A stretch of DNA of 64,000 bases from JBJTIF01 sp046094825 (GCA_046094825.1 JBJTIF010000126.1:10242-74241); one strand, 5' to 3'; numbered from the stretch's first letter, positions 46,131 through 56,421 are shown. Notes: generated by a model not told the origin, from the letters alone. Numbers and translations: made by a program.

Positions 46131-48746
46131 ATGGACGGCTGGCGGATCCGCGAGGAGTTCCTGCGCTTCTTCGAGGAGCGCGGGCACCGACGGGTCCCGT
46201 CGGCCTCCCTGATCCCGCCTCCCGAATCGGGCCTGCTCCTCACGAACGCGGGCATGAACCAGTTCATCCCGTACTTCCTCGGCCACGCCCCCGCGCCCTT
46301 CGACCGCGCCGTCTCGGTCCAGAAGTGCTTCCGGACCAACGACATCGAGAACGTCGGCCGCACGGCACGGCACCTCACGCTCTTCGAGATGCTCGGCAAC
46401 TTCTCGTTCGGCGACTACTTCAAGCGGGAGTCCTGCGGGTGGGGCCTCGAGCTCGTCACCGAGGTGTTCGGCATCGACCCCGACCGCATCTGGGTGACGG
46501 TCTTCGAGACCGACGACGAATCGATCGGGATCTGGCAGGACCTCGGGATCGCGCGCGAGCGGATCGTCCGGCGCGGTCGGGCGGACAACTACTGGTGGAC
46601 GCACGCGGCGGGACCCGCCGGGCCGTGCTCCGAGATCTTCGTCGACCGGGGGCCGCGCTACGGGCAGGAGGGTGGGCCGGAGGTCGACGAGGATCGCTAC
46701 ATGGAGATCTGGAACCACGTCTTCATGCAGGACGAGGTCGACGAGCACGCGGAGCGGCGCGCCGAGCTCCCCGCGAAGAACATCGACACCGGGTCGAGCC
46801 TCGAGCGCGTCGCGACGGTCCTCCAGGACAAGGCGACAATCTTCGAGACCGACATCTTCCAGCCGCTCTTCGCCGTCGCGGAAGCCCTCGCGGGCGTCCG
46901 GCAGGGTGCGGACGAGCGTACGGACATCTCCCTGCGCGTCATGGCCGAGCACGGTCGCGCGACGACGTTCCTCATCGCCGACGGGGTCCAGCCGTCGAAC
47001 GAGGGCCGCGGCTACGTCCTGCGGCGCATGCTCCGCCGGCTCGTGAGCCACGCGCGGCGCCTCGGCATCGAGCGCCCGGTCGTCGAGGAGCTCGCGGAGG
47101 CGACGATCGCCTCGTTCGGAGGCGCCTACCCCGAGCTCGTCGAGAACCGCGCGTACGTCCTGCAGGTCGCGACCTCCGAGGAGGAGCGCTTCGCCGGCAC
47201 GCTCCGTCAGGGGATGGCCCTGTTCGAGGACGCCGTCGGCCGCGCGAGCGGCACCCTGCCCGGCGAGGTCGTGTTCAAGCTCCACGACACGTTCGGCTTC
47301 CCGAAGGAGCTCACCCGCGAGCTCGTCGAGGATGCGGGCCTCGCGCTCGACGAGGCCGGGTTCGAGGAGCGCATGGCCGAGCAGCGCGAGCGTGCGAAGC
47401 GCGCCGCGCGCAAGGGACGCGAGGGCGAGGACGTCGCCGCGGTCGCGGCCGAGGTCGGCGCGACGGAGTTCGTCGGCTACGAGCGCCTCACCGCCGATGC
47501 CCGGATCCGGGGGCTCCTCGGCGACGCGGGGCCGCTCGAGGTGGCCGGGGAGGGCGACGAGGTGCGTGTCGTCCTCGACCGGACACCGTTCTACGCGGAG
47601 GCCGGGGGACAGATCGGCGACGCCGGCTACCTCCGCACGGATGGAGGCGTCGTCCGCGTCCTCGACACACGCCCCGGGCCGGGGGGCGTGAGCGTCCACG
47701 TGGGGATCGTGCAGTCGGGGGAACTCCGTGCCGGCGACGAGGCGAGCGCCGAGGTCGACGAGGTCCGCCGGATCGCGACCGCCCGCGCCCACACCGCGAC
47801 CCACGTCGTCCATTGGACCCTGAAGCACCTCCTCGGCGAGCACGCGCGGCAGGCGGGGTCGCTCGTGTCGCCGGGGCGCCTGCGGTTCGACTTCCCCCAC
47901 CACGCGGCGGTGCCCGGCGACGTCCTCGCCCAGGCGGAGGACCTCGCGAACGAGCGCCTCGCGGAGAACGGGGTCGTGACGATCTACGAGACGACGTTCG
48001 ACGAGGCGAAGAACCAGGGCGCGACCGCGCTCTTCGGCGAGAAGTACGGGGAGTTCGTCCGCGTCGTGGAGATCGGTGACTTCTCGATCGAGCTCTGCGG
48101 CGGGACGCACGTCCCACGCGCGGGCAACGTCGCCCTCATCCGCATCCTCGGGGAGGGGAGCATCGGGGCGGGGATGCGCCGGGTCGAGGCGCTCGTCGGT
48201 CCCGACGCCCTCCGCGAGCTCCGCGACGAGCGCGCGCTCCTCGACGACCTCGTCGCCGCGGTCGGGGGTGGCGATCCCCGCTCGGCGCCCGAGCGCGCCC
48301 GGGCGCTCGTCGAGCGCGTGAAGCGTCTCGAGAGCGAACTCGGACGCTTCGGCAAGGAGGCCCGCCGCGGTCGCGCCGACGCGATCGTCGCCGACGCGGT
48401 GGAGCGCGGTGGGGTCCGCGTCGTCGTCGCTCGCGAGGACGCGCCCGCCGATGACCTCCGTGAGCTCGCGCAGGACGCCCTCGGACGGCTCGTGGGTCCG
48501 AGTGCGGTCGTCCTCGGCAGCGGACACGGCGACCGCCCGCTCCTCGTCGCCGCGGTGAGCGGCGAGCTCGTCTCGCGCGGCGTCACGGCGCCGGCGCTCC
48601 TCGAACGTGCGGCGACGGCGATCGGGGGCGGCGCGGGCGGAAAGCCCGTCCTCGGGATGGCGGGCGGCCGCGACGCCGCCGCGCTCGAGGGCGCGCTCGC
48701 GTCGATCCCGGCGCGTCTGGAGGACCTCCTCGCGGGTCGTGGCTGA
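46131..48746 (+). CDS. alaS: Alanine--tRNA ligase
   Basis: AlaRS charges tRNA-Ala and edits Ser and Gly. The 871-residue protein is complete, with an N-terminal MDGWRIREEFLRFFEERGHRRVPSASL, class II motifs including TNAGMNQF and CFRTNDIENVGRTARHLTLFEMLGNFSFG. The editing domain has the zinc ligands in RAHTATHVVHW and ELCGGTHVPRAG, and a C-Ala domain follows. It is predicted leaderless and overlaps ruvX by eight bases. Confidence 0.97.
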   Translation: MDGWRIREEFLRFFEERGHRRVPSASLIPPPESGLLLTNAGMNQFIPYFLGHAPAPFDRAVSVQKCFRTNDIENVGRTARHLTLFEMLGNFSFGDYFKRESCGWGLELVTEVFGIDPDRIWVTVFETDDESIGIWQDLGIARERIVRRGRADNYWWTHAAGPAGPCSEIFVDRGPRYGQEGGPEVDEDRYMEIWNHVFMQDEVDEHAERRAELPAKNIDTGSSLERVATVLQDKATIFETDIFQPLFAVAEALAGVRQGADERTDISLRVMAEHGRATTFLIADGVQPSNEGRGYVLRRMLRRLVSHARRLGIERPVVEELAEATIASFGGAYPELVENRAYVLQVATSEEERFAGTLRQGMALFEDAVGRASGTLPGEVVFKLHDTFGFPKELTRELVEDAGLALDEAGFEERMAEQRERAKRAARKGREGEDVAAVAAEVGATEFVGYERLTADARIRGLLGDAGPLEVAGEGDEVRVVLDRTPFYAEAGGQIGDAGYLRTDGGVVRVLDTRPGPGGVSVHVGIVQSGELRAGDEASAEVDEVRRIATARAHTATHVVHWTLKHLLGEHARQAGSLVSPGRLRFDFPHHAAVPGDVLAQAEDLANERLAENGVVTIYETTFDEAKNQGATALFGEKYGEFVRVVEIGDFSIELCGGTHVPRAGNVALIRILGEGSIGAGMRRVEALVGPDALRELRDERALLDDLVAAVGGGDPRSAPERARALVERVKRLESELGRFGKEARRGRADAIVADAVERGGVRVVVAREDAPADDLRELAQDALGRLVGPSAVVLGSGHGDRPLLVAAVSGELVSRGVTAPALLERAATAIGGGAGGKPVLGMAGGRDAAALEGALASIPARLEDLLAGRG

Positions 48747-49164
48747 GTCCGGTCGCGTCCTCGGGCTCGACCTCGGCGACGCGCGGATCGGCGTCGCGAT
48801 CTCCGATCCCGACCGTCGGCTCGCCGTGCCGCTCGGCACCGTCCGCACCGGCGCCCCGGCGGATCTCCGCGCGATCGCGGGACTCGTCGACGAGCACGCG
48901 GTGACGCTCGTCGTCGTCGGGCACCCGCTCCTGCTCTCCGGGACGGCGGGGGAGCGCGCGCACCACGCGGAGCGCTTCGCCGAGGCGCTCGGTGCGGTCC
49001 TCGCGGTCCCGGTCGTGCTGCAGGACGAGCGTCTCTCGACGAAGGAGGCGGAGCGCGCGCTCCGGGCGGCGGGCCGCAGCGCCCGCGACGCGCGGAGGTC
49101 GGTCGACGAGACCGCGGCGACGGTGATCCTCCAGGCGTTCCTCGACCGACCGTCGGCCGGATGA
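48739..49164 (+). CDS. ruvX: Holliday junction resolvase-like / pre-16S rRNA nuclease RuvX (YqgF)
   Basis: YqgF is an RNase H-fold enzyme that trims the 16S rRNA 5' end. It has 141 residues from a GTG inside the alaS 3' end. LGLDLGDARIGVAISD, VVVGHPLLLSG, QDERLSTKEAERAL and DETAATVILQAFL cover the conserved acidic positions. The alaS-ruvX-mltG order is standard for Actinobacteria. Confidence 0.93.
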   Translation: MAESGRVLGLDLGDARIGVAISDPDRRLAVPLGTVRTGAPADLRAIAGLVDEHAVTLVVVGHPLLLSGTAGERAHHAERFAEALGAVLAVPVVLQDERLSTKEAERALRAAGRSARDARRSVDETAATVILQAFLDRPSAG

Positions 49165-50243
49165 CGCCCTCTATGCTGCCCGGCGTGCGCGACGGGGACT
49201 ACCGCGGGCTCCACCAGGCGCCGAAGCGGCGCGCGCCGCGGGTCCTCGCGACGCTCGGCATCGCCCTCCTCGCGTTCGGCGGCGTCGCGCTCGCGGGGTT
49301 CCGCTACCTCGACGGGTGTCGGCACCCCGAAGGCGTGCGGATCCCGGTCGAGTTCGCGATCGGGGTCGGCGCGTCGGGGTCGACGGTCGTCGACGACCTC
49401 CACGACGCTGGCGTCGTGCCCTGCGCGGCGGTGACGGGCTGGGACCTCCGCCGCAGCGGCCTCGCGGACGAGATCCGTGCGGGGACGTACGCGCTCACGA
49501 CGAACATGGCGCCCGCCGAGGTGTTCGCGATCCTCACGGCACCGCCTCCGGAGGTGCCGACCGATCGGCTCACGGTCCCCGAGGGGTTCCGGATCACGCA
49601 GATCGCCGACCGGGTCGAGGAGCAGCTCGGGATCCCCGCGAAGCGGTTCCTCGCCGCGATCGAGCGCGAGAACTGGTCGCTGCCGCCGTACCTGCCGCGA
49701 GAGGCGCGGAGCCCCGAAGGGTTCCTGTACCCGGAGACCTACGAGTTCCGCGCGGACGGGACCACGGCGACCGAGGTGATCGCCCGGCTCCTCGAGGAGT
49801 TCCGCGCCGTCGCCGCGGACCTGCCGTGGGAGAACGCGGAGGCGCTCGGCGTCACGCCGTACGAGGTCGTCGTCATCGCCTCGATGATCGAGGAGGAGGC
49901 CCGGGTCGACGGCGACCGCGCCCGGATCGCGGCGGTGATCTACAACCGACTCGAGATCGGGATGACGCTCGGCATCGACGCGACGCTCCAGTACGTCGAT
50001 CCCGACCCCTCGAACGGGCTCGTGAGCTCGGACTTCGAGATCGTGAGCCCGTACAACACCCGGATCTCCGGCGGTCTGCCGCCGACGCCGATCGCGAGCC
50101 CGGGCCTCGCGTCGCTCCGCGCGGCGCTCGAGCCCTCGGACGTGACGTTCCTCTACTACGTGCTCTGCGGGGACGACGGGAGCCACGCGTTCAGCGACAC
50201 GTACGCGGAGTTCCTGCGGAACAAGGACCGGTGCCTGGGGTGA
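49161..50243 (+). CDS. mltG: Endolytic murein transglycosylase MltG (YceG)
   Basis: MltG cuts nascent glycan strands at the membrane and helps terminate them. The 360-residue reading starts at an ATG overlapping ruvX. A GTG at 49185, seven bases after TATGCT (49172-49177), would be a leaderless alternative. One membrane helix (about residues 27-50) anchors the protein. A LysM-like subdomain (VPEGFRITQIADRVEEQLGI) precedes the catalytic domain with the conserved Glu in ASMIEEEARVDGDRARIAAVIYNRL-type sequence, and GGLPPTPIASPGLASL. Confidence 0.93.
   Translation: MTPSMLPGVRDGDYRGLHQAPKRRAPRVLATLGIALLAFGGVALAGFRYLDGCRHPEGVRIPVEFAIGVGASGSTVVDDLHDAGVVPCAAVTGWDLRRSGLADEIRAGTYALTTNMAPAEVFAILTAPPPEVPTDRLTVPEGFRITQIADRVEEQLGIPAKRFLAAIERENWSLPPYLPREARSPEGFLYPETYEFRADGTTATEVIARLLEEFRAVAADLPWENAEALGVTPYEVVVIASMIEEEARVDGDRARIAAVIYNRLEIGMTLGIDATLQYVDPDPSNGLVSSDFEIVSPYNTRISGGLPPTPIASPGLASLRAALEPSDVTFLYYVLCGDDGSHAFSDTYAEFLRNKDRCLG
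49172..49177 (+). promoter_or_regulatory. Possible -10 element for a shorter leaderless mltG
   Basis: TATGCT lies inside the annotated mltG 5' end, seven bases before an in-frame GTG at 49185, repeating the leaderless pattern seen elsewhere. Confidence 0.4.
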
Positions 50244-50249
50244 GCGCGC

Positions 50250-51125
50250 GTGGATGATCCCGCCGTCGGCCCGCGGCACCCGACGCGGACGCTCGGGGTG
50301 ATCGGGTGGCCGGTCGCCGCGAGCCTCTCGCCGACGATCCACGAGGCGGCGTTCCGCGCCCTCGGGCTCGACTGGTCGTACGTGCCGCTCCCGGTGCGAC
50401 CGGGCGATCTCCCGGAGGCGTTCCGCGGGCTGCGGGCGCTCGGGTTCTCCGGCGCGAACGTCACGATGCCGCACAAGACCGAGGCGGCCGCGCTCGTCGA
50501 CGTCCGGAGCGAGGACGCGGAGCTCCTCCGGTCGGTGAACACCGTCGTCGTCACGCCGGACGGTCTCGAGGGCCACAACACCGACGCGCCCGGGTTCGAG
50601 CGGGTGCTCCGGGAGGACCTCGCGTTCGACCCCGCCGGTCGCTCGGCGCTCGTGTACGGGGCGGGCGGCGCGGCGCGCGCGTGCGCGCTCGCGCTCGCGC
50701 GGGGCGGCGCCGCCCGCATCGCCATCGCGGTCCGCGACGTCGCCCGCGCCCCCGACCTCGCGCGGATCGCCGCGGGGGGCACCCTCGAGGTCGTCGCGTT
50801 CGACGACGCGCCGGCGGAGGATCCCGACCTCATCGTGAACGCGACCCCCGTCGGCGCCGCGGGGGAGTCGCTCCCGCTGCCGGCCCTCGGTCCGGCAACC
50901 GTCGTCGTCGACCTCCTCTACCGTCCGGCCGTCACCCCGCTGCAGGTGGTCGCGCGAGCGGCGGGCGCCGTCGCGTCGAACGGCCTCGGGCTCCTCCTCC
51001 ACCAGGCGGCGATCGCGTTCGAACGGTGGACGGGGCAGGTGCCGCCGCTCGACGTGATGTCCGCGGCCGCTGTCGCCGCGCTCGCGGATCGACCCGACGA
51101 ACGCCCGGGCGAGCGTCGGCGCTAG
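50250..51125 (+). CDS. aroE: Shikimate dehydrogenase
   Basis: AroE reduces 3-dehydroshikimate with NADPH. The 291 residues show GVIGWPVAASLSPTIHEAAFRAL, the shikimate-site NVTMPHK, NTDAPGFER, the nucleotide loop VYGAGGAARACALAL and NATPVG. It starts at a GTG six bases after mltG, leading into the aromatic amino-acid cluster. Confidence 0.95.
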   Translation: MDDPAVGPRHPTRTLGVIGWPVAASLSPTIHEAAFRALGLDWSYVPLPVRPGDLPEAFRGLRALGFSGANVTMPHKTEAAALVDVRSEDAELLRSVNTVVVTPDGLEGHNTDAPGFERVLREDLAFDPAGRSALVYGAGGAARACALALARGGAARIAIAVRDVARAPDLARIAAGGTLEVVAFDDAPAEDPDLIVNATPVGAAGESLPLPALGPATVVVDLLYRPAVTPLQVVARAAGAVASNGLGLLLHQAAIAFERWTGQVPPLDVMSAAAVAALADRPDERPGERRR

Positions 51126-51217
51126 CCTCCGCGCTGGCGTCCCGACCGGAAGCGACCGAGCGGCGCCGTGCCGCCCATCCCTCGGGCGGCGTCCGCGGGG
51201 GGCGCGGACCCCCCGCC

Positions 51218-51223
51218 TATCAT
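51218..51223 (+). promoter_or_regulatory. -10 element of leaderless aroC promoter
   Basis: TATCAT ends seven bases before the aroC ATG at 51231. It is the likely head promoter of aroCKBQ-pepQ-efp-nusB. Confidence 0.55.
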
Positions 51224-51230
51224 GGTCGAC

Positions 51231-52382
51231 ATGCTGCGCCTCACGACCGCCGGCGAGTCCCACGGGCAGGCGCTCGTCGGCGTCCTCGAGGGGCTGCCCG
51301 CGGGCGTCCCGATCTCGCCGAAGGAGATCGCGGGCGAACTCGCGCGCCGGCGTGCCGGCCACGGCCGCAGCGGACGGCAGCAGCTCGAGGCCGACGCCCT
51401 TGAGATCCTCGGCGGGGTTCGCCACGGGCGCTCCCTCGGGAGCCCGATCGCGCTCACGATCGCGAACGCCGAATGGGAGTCGAAGTTCCGCGAGCTCATG
51501 GCGGTCGAGGGCGAGCCTGATCCCGACCGCCGACTCACGCGTCCCCGGCCCGGCCATGCGGATCTCGCGGGCGTCCAGAAGTACGGGTTCGACGACGTCC
51601 GCAACGTCCTCGAGCGTGCGAGCGCGCGGGAGACGGCGGCGCGGGTCGCGCTCGGCGCGTGCTGCAAGGCCTTCCTCGCCGAACTCGGCATCGGCGTCGT
51701 CTCGCACGTCGTGCGGATCGGCACCGTCGCCGCGCCCGACGGTGCGGTGCCCGGGCCGACCGACCTCGAACGGATCGACGCCTCGCCCGTGCGCTGCCTC
51801 GACGAGGTCGCCGCGACGGCGATGGTCGAGGAGATCGACCGGATCCGCCGGGACGGCGACACCATCGGCGGCGTGTTCGAGGTCGTCGCGACCGGCACGC
51901 CGCCCGGCCTCGGTTCCTACGTCTCCGCGGATCGCCGCCTCGACGGTCGGCTCGCGCAGGCGCTCATGGCGATCCCCTCGGTGAAGGGGGTCGAGGTCGG
52001 TGACGGCTTCGCGAGCGCCGCGCGGACCGGTTCCGCCGCGCACGACGAGATCGTCCCCGGCGCCGCGGGCCCGGAGCGGACCTCGGCGCGCGCGGGCGGG
52101 ATCGAGGGCGGCATGACGACGGGCCAGCCGATCCGCGTCCGAGCCGCGATGAAGCCCTTCTCCACCGTGCCGCGTCCGCTCGCGACCGTCGACCTCGAGA
52201 CCGGAGAGGCCGACCGCGCGATCACGCAGCGCACGGATGTCTGCGCCGTCCCCGCGGGCGGAGTGATCGGCGAGGCGATGGTCGCGTTCGTGCTCGCCGA
52301 CGCGATCCTCGAGAAGTTCGGCGGGGATTCGCTCCCGGAGACGCGTCGCAACCTCGACGCGTACGTCGCGGGGCTCGGATGA
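51231..52382 (+). CDS. aroC: Chorismate synthase
   Basis: AroC converts EPSP to chorismate with reduced FMN. The 383-residue protein begins [17 protein letters not shown], the first family signature, so the downstream ATG is the real start and the in-frame extension to 51168 is rejected. [16 protein letters not shown] and [15 protein letters not shown], and the C-terminal [23 protein letters not shown], are the other signatures. It is followed by aroK with an ATGA overlap. Confidence 0.97.
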   Translation: MLRLTTAGESHGQALVGVLEGLPAGVPISPKEIAGELARRRAGHGRSGRQQLEADALEILGGVRHGRSLGSPIALTIANAEWESKFRELMAVEGEPDPDRRLTRPRPGHADLAGVQKYGFDDVRNVLERASARETAARVALGACCKAFLAELGIGVVSHVVRIGTVAAPDGAVPGPTDLERIDASPVRCLDEVAATAMVEEIDRIRRDGDTIGGVFEVVATGTPPGLGSYVSADRRLDGRLAQALMAIPSVKGVEVGDGFASAARTGSAAHDEIVPGAAGPERTSARAGGIEGGMTTGQPIRVRAAMKPFSTVPRPLATVDLETGEADRAITQRTDVCAVPAGGVIGEAMVAFVLADAILEKFGGDSLPETRRNLDAYVAGLG

Positions 52383-52879
52383 TCGTCTACCTCGTCGGGA
52401 TGCCGGGCTCGGGGAAGTCGAGCGTCGGTCCGGTCCTCGCCGACCGGCTCGGGGTCCCCTTCGTCGAGCTCGATCGCGAGGTCGAACGTGCCGCGGGCAA
52501 GCCCGTCGCGTCGATCTTCGCCGAGGACGGCGAGCCGCGGTTCCGGGCGCTCGAGGCGGAGGCGCTCGTCGCCGCGGCGGGTCGCGACCCGTCGGTCGTG
52601 TCCTGCGGCGGCGGGGTCGTCCTCGAGCCCGCGAACCGCGTGACGCTCCGGGCGAGCGGCGAGGTCGTGTTCCTCGACGTGCCGCTCGAGGTCCTCGAGG
52701 CGCGCGTCGCACCCGGTGCGGACCGCCCGCTCATCCGCGAGCGCGGCGATCTCGCGCGGCTCTTCGCGGACCGCCGCCCGCTCTACCGGGAGTTCGCCGC
52801 GCACGTCGTCGATGGCACCGGGACCGTCGAGGAGGTCGCGGATCGCGTCCGGGAGGAACTGCTCCGATGGCAACGGTGA
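52379..52879 (+). CDS. aroK: Shikimate kinase
   Basis: AroK phosphorylates shikimate at O3. The 166 residues carry the P-loop [11 protein letters not shown], the shikimate-binding [18 protein letters not shown] with [21 protein letters not shown] and the lid [13 protein letters not shown]. It overlaps aroC by four bases and aroB by thirteen. Confidence 0.96.
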   Translation: MIVYLVGMPGSGKSSVGPVLADRLGVPFVELDREVERAAGKPVASIFAEDGEPRFRALEAEALVAAAGRDPSVVSCGGGVVLEPANRVTLRASGEVVFLDVPLEVLEARVAPGADRPLIRERGDLARLFADRRPLYREFAAHVVDGTGTVEEVADRVREELLRWQR

Positions 52880-53955
52880 CGGTCGCGACGCCCTCGCGCA
52901 CGTACGACGTGACGATCGGGGCGGGGATCCTCGACCGCGCCGACGCCCTGCTGCCGCCGCTCCCCGGGGCGGAGAAGGCCTTCGTCGTCGCGGACGATGC
53001 GGTCGCGTCGCTCGCGTTCGCGCCCCTCGGCGCGGCGCTCGAGCGCCGCGGGCTCCGCATCGTCCGCCTGGCCGTGCCCGCCGGCGAGGCGGCGAAGACG
53101 CTCGGCGAGGCCGAGCGGCTCCTCCGCGCCCTCGCGGCGGCCGAGGCGCACCGCGACGACGTCGTCGTCGCGCTCGGCGGCGGGAGCGTCGGCGACCTCG
53201 CGGGGTTCGTCGCCGCGACGTACATGCGCGGGGTGCCCGTCGTCCAGGTGCCGACCTCCCTCACCGCGCAGGTCGACGCAGCGATCGGTGGGAAGACCGC
53301 CGTGAACCTCCCCGAGGGCAAGAACCTCGTCGGGGCCTACCACCAGCCGATCGCCGTCCTCGCAGACGTCGCCCTGCTCGCGTCGTTGCCCCCGCGCGAG
53401 GTTCGGGCGGGTCTCGCCGAGATCGCGAAGGTGGCGCTCGCCCTCGACGCCGACCTCCTCGACCTCCTCGGCGCACGCACGACGGCCGTGCTCAAGTGCG
53501 ATCCCGACGTCCTCGAACCGGTCGTCTGCGCCGCGGTGCGCGCGAAGGCCGCGGTCGTCGCCACCGACGAACGCGACGGCGGGGCACGGCTCGTCCTGAA
53601 CTACGGCCACACGCTCGGGCACGCCCTCGAACGCCTCGACGGGTTCGGCGTCCGGACCCACGGCGAGGCCGTCGCCGTGGGGATGCGGTTCGCGGCGCGC
53701 CTGGCGGCCCGCATCGGTGTCGGATCCTCCGCGCTCGTCGATCGGCACGACGCGCTCCTCGGCGCGCTCGGCCTCGGCGACGTCGGCGGACTCCCCGCGA
53801 CGGAGGACCTCCTCGCGGCGCTCCGGATGGACAAGAAGTACGCGGGCGGGCTCCGGTTCGTCCTCCTCGAGGCCCTCGGTCGTCCGCGCGTCGTCGAGGG
53901 CGTGGGCGAGGGCGACGTTCGGGCGGCGCTCGCCGACCTCGGGGCCGCGGCGTGA
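52867..53955 (+). CDS. aroB: 3-dehydroquinate synthase
   Basis: AroB cyclises DAHP to 3-dehydroquinate using NAD and zinc. The 362-residue protein has PAGEAAKTL, ALGGGSVGDLAGFVAATYMRG, VPTSLTAQVDAAIGGKTAVN and the metal ligands in LNYGHTLGHALE and THGEAVAVGM. The ATG lies within the aroK 3' end. The stop overlaps the aroQ GTG. Confidence 0.97.
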   Translation: MATVTVATPSRTYDVTIGAGILDRADALLPPLPGAEKAFVVADDAVASLAFAPLGAALERRGLRIVRLAVPAGEAAKTLGEAERLLRALAAAEAHRDDVVVALGGGSVGDLAGFVAATYMRGVPVVQVPTSLTAQVDAAIGGKTAVNLPEGKNLVGAYHQPIAVLADVALLASLPPREVRAGLAEIAKVALALDADLLDLLGARTTAVLKCDPDVLEPVVCAAVRAKAAVVATDERDGGARLVLNYGHTLGHALERLDGFGVRTHGEAVAVGMRFAARLAARIGVGSSALVDRHDALLGALGLGDVGGLPATEDLLAALRMDKKYAGGLRFVLLEALGRPRVVEGVGEGDVRAALADLGAAA

Positions 53956-54348
53956 ACGTCCTCTTCCTCTTCGGGCCGAACCTCGGCGCGCTCGGGACGC
54001 GCGAGCCCGAGCGCTACGGCACGGAGACGCTCGAGGAGATCATGCGCGGCGTGGCGGCAGTCCGACCTCGAGGCGGACCTCCTCGGGTGGGTCCGCGGCG
54101 CGGCGGGGGAGGGCTTCGGGGCGATCGTCGTGAACCCGGCCGCGCTCTCGCACTACTCGTACGCGCTCCGCGACGCGGTCGCGGCGTGCGGGATCCCCGT
54201 CGTCGAGGTCCACATGACGAACATCCACGCGCGCGAGGGGTTCCGCAGGACCTCCGTCGTCTCACCGGTCGCGCGTGCGGTCGTCGTCGGTGCCGGTGCC
54301 GGCAGCTACCACCTCGCCCTGGAGGCCCTCGCATGGATCACGCGCTGA
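53952..54348 (+). pseudogene. aroQ: Type II 3-dehydroquinase, interrupted by internal deletion/frameshift
   Basis: The GTG at 53952 opens a clear type II dehydroquinase: NVLFLFGPNLGALGTREPERYGTETLEEI. At 54045-54062 about thirteen expected residues are missing and the frame changes. The gene continues as QSDLEADLLGWVRGAAGEGFGAIVVNP, SHYSYALRDAV and VEVHMTNIHAREGFRR to the stop at 54348. The catalytic Tyr, His and Arg positions survive in the two pieces. As the only dehydroquinase in the cluster it should be needed, so a misassembly or sequencing deletion is as likely as a true pseudogene. Confidence 0.8.
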
Positions 54349-55412
54349 GACGGGACCGGCTCCGCGGCGCGCTCGACGATCTCGGCGTCGACGCGCTCCT
54401 CGTGACGCAGCTCTCGAACGTCCGCTACCTGACCGGGTTCACCGGCTCGAACGCCCAGTGCATCGTCGCGCGCGAGCGCGACCACCTCTTCACCGACGGC
54501 CGCTACGACGAGCAGGCGTCCCACGAGTCGCCCGACGTCCCTCGCACGATCTACCTCGACGGCATCCCGCCGTACGTCGGCATCGCGACGCAGGGCGTGA
54601 CCCGGCTCGGGTTCGAGGGCGGCTTCCTCACCTGGGCGGCGTGGAACCGTCTCGTGCAGGTCACGGGGGAGGCCCGCATCGAGCTCGTCCCCACCTCCGG
54701 CGCGGTCGAGGAGCTCCGCCGGGTGAAGGAGCCGCGCGAGGTGGCGCTCCTGCGCGACGCGCAGGAGGCGACCGACGTCGCGTTCGCCCGGGTGATCCGC
54801 GGGGGCGGGCTGCGCGAGGGGATGACCGAACGCGAGCTCGCGTGGGCGCTCGAGCGGGCGATGCGCGACGCGGGCGCCGACGGCATGGCGTTCGATCCGA
54901 TCGTCGCCTTCGGGGAGCACGCCGCGGAGCCGCACCACCACCCGACCGATCGGGCGCTCCGACCCGGGGACGTCGTGAAGACCGATTTCGGGGCGCTCGT
55001 CGCCGGGTACCACGCGGACATGACGCGCACCGTCGGATTCGGCGCGGTCCCGGGCGAGCTCCGCGAGATCCGTGACCTCGTCCACGCGGCGCAGGCGGCG
55101 GGGATCGCGGCGGTGCGTCCGGGAGCGCTCGTGTCGGACATCGACGCCGCGGCCCGTCGCGTCATCGAGGAGGCGGGGCACGGTCCGAACTTCCCCCACG
55201 GCCTCGGTCACGGCGTCGGCCTCGACATCCACGAGGACCCGTTCCTGCGCCGGACCACCGACGAGGTGCTGCCGCTCGGCGCGGTCGTCACGATCGAGCC
55301 CGGCGTGTATCTTCCCGGCCTCGGCGGCGTACGGATCGAGGATTCCGTCGAGGTGACGACCGACGGCGGTCGGCCCCTCCCGCGCTCGGACAAGGAGTTC
55401 CTGCTGACGTGA
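54333..55412 (+). CDS. pepQ: Xaa-Pro aminopeptidase family (M24) peptidase
   Basis: This 359-residue peptidase with a creatinase N-terminal domain ([21 protein letters not shown]) has a pita-bread catalytic domain. The metal ligands are visible in [51 protein letters not shown] and the final Glu. It probably releases N-terminal residues preceding proline. The gene overlaps aroQ and efp, as in mycobacteria (pepQ). Confidence 0.9.
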   Translation: MDHALRRDRLRGALDDLGVDALLVTQLSNVRYLTGFTGSNAQCIVARERDHLFTDGRYDEQASHESPDVPRTIYLDGIPPYVGIATQGVTRLGFEGGFLTWAAWNRLVQVTGEARIELVPTSGAVEELRRVKEPREVALLRDAQEATDVAFARVIRGGGLREGMTERELAWALERAMRDAGADGMAFDPIVAFGEHAAEPHHHPTDRALRPGDVVKTDFGALVAGYHADMTRTVGFGAVPGELREIRDLVHAAQAAGIAAVRPGALVSDIDAAARRVIEEAGHGPNFPHGLGHGVGLDIHEDPFLRRTTDEVLPLGAVVTIEPGVYLPGLGGVRIEDSVEVTTDGGRPLPRSDKEFLLT

Positions 55413-55972
55413 GCACCTCCACGAACGACTTCAAGAACGGCATGACCCTGAACCTCGACGGCACGCTGTTCCAGATCGTCGAGTTCCAGCACGTGAAGCC
55501 CGGCAAGGGCGGAGCCTTCGTCCGCACGAAGCTCCGGAACCTGAAGACCGGTGGGGTCGTCGAGCGCACGTTCAACGCCGGCGTGAAGGTCGGGATGGCG
55601 ATCGTCGAGCGCAAGGACATGCAGTACCTGTACAAGGACGGCGACGCGTACCTCTTCATGGATCTCCAGACCTACGATCAGGTCGGCGTCCCCGCGGCGA
55701 TCGTCGGCGACCTCGGCGGCTACCTCGGCGAGGGGTCGACGGCACAGGTGGCCCTCCACGAGGGCACGCCGATCGGGATCGAGCTCCCCGCGTCCGTCGT
55801 CATGACGGTCGTCGAGACCCAGCCCGCGGTGAAGGGCGACACGAAGACGAACACCCTGAAGGCGGCGACGGTGGACACCGGTCTCGTCGTCCAGGTCCCG
55901 CTCTTCGTGAGCGAGGGGGAGCGCATCAAGGTCGACACGCGCTCCGGGGCCTACATCGAACGGGTGAAGTAG
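55409..55972 (+). CDS. efp: Elongation factor P
   Basis: EF-P relieves ribosomes stalled at polyproline. The 187 residues give the KOW-like domain with the modifiable-lysine loop [21 protein letters not shown] (Lys near residue 33), and two OB domains ending in [12 protein letters not shown], the family C-terminal signature. The PGKG loop is the actinobacterial type. It starts at a GTG overlapping the peptidase stop. Confidence 0.97.
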   Translation: MSTSTNDFKNGMTLNLDGTLFQIVEFQHVKPGKGGAFVRTKLRNLKTGGVVERTFNAGVKVGMAIVERKDMQYLYKDGDAYLFMDLQTYDQVGVPAAIVGDLGGYLGEGSTAQVALHEGTPIGIELPASVVMTVVETQPAVKGDTKTNTLKAATVDTGLVVQVPLFVSEGERIKVDTRSGAYIERVK

Positions 55973-55976
55973 CCCG

Positions 55977-56378
55977 GTGGCCGCCCGCCACGCCGCGCGG
56001 CGGCAGGCCCTCGACCTCCTCTACCAGTCCGACGTCACGGGGCAGGAACCCGCCGCGGCGATCGCGGCGTGGCGGGCGGCCGGCGAGACGGTCGACCCCT
56101 TCGCGGTCGAGCTCGTCGACGGTGTCACGGCCAACGCGGACGCGATCGACGCGCTCCTCGGGTCGGCGGCGGTCGGCTGGACCGTCGACCGGATGCCCGC
56201 GCTCGATCGGACGATCCTGCGCATCGCGATCCTCGAGCTGCGGTTCCGCGACGATGTGCCGGCCGCGGTCGCGATCGACGAGGCGGTCGCCGCCGCGAAG
56301 GAACTCTCGACCGAGGACTCCGCGCGGTTCGTGAACGGCGTGCTCGGTCGGATCGCCCGCGAGAGCGGTTCGGGCTAG
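55977..56378 (+). CDS. nusB: Transcription antitermination protein NusB
   Basis: NusB, with NusE (S10), binds boxA RNA and supports rRNA antitermination. The 133-residue helical protein has [34 protein letters not shown] and [27 protein letters not shown]. It starts at a GTG four bases after efp and ends the operon, followed by a strong hairpin. Confidence 0.95.
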   Translation: MAARHAARRQALDLLYQSDVTGQEPAAAIAAWRAAGETVDPFAVELVDGVTANADAIDALLGSAAVGWTVDRMPALDRTILRIAILELRFRDDVPAAVAIDEAVAAAKELSTEDSARFVNGVLGRIARESGSG

Positions 56379-56418
56379 CCAGCCACGCGGGTCGGTCGCG
56401 CCGCCGTCGACCCGCTGG
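56379..56418. terminator. Bidirectional terminator between nusB and tatA
   Basis: CCA...GCGGGTCG (56387-56394) pairs with CGACCCGC...TGG (56408-56418), an eight-base perfect stem extended by CCA/TGG. It fills the 43-bp gap between the convergent genes. Confidence 0.65.
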
Positions 56419-56421
56419 ACG

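Noticed and set aside
45690..52712. A 2340-codon open frame on the minus strand across rarA end to aroK
   Set aside because: It mirrors a run of genuine + strand genes (alaS, ruvX, mltG, aroE, aroC, aroK). At this GC content the antisense frame lacks stops by codon bias. Its protein is low-complexity Arg/Asp/Glu/Leu with no family.
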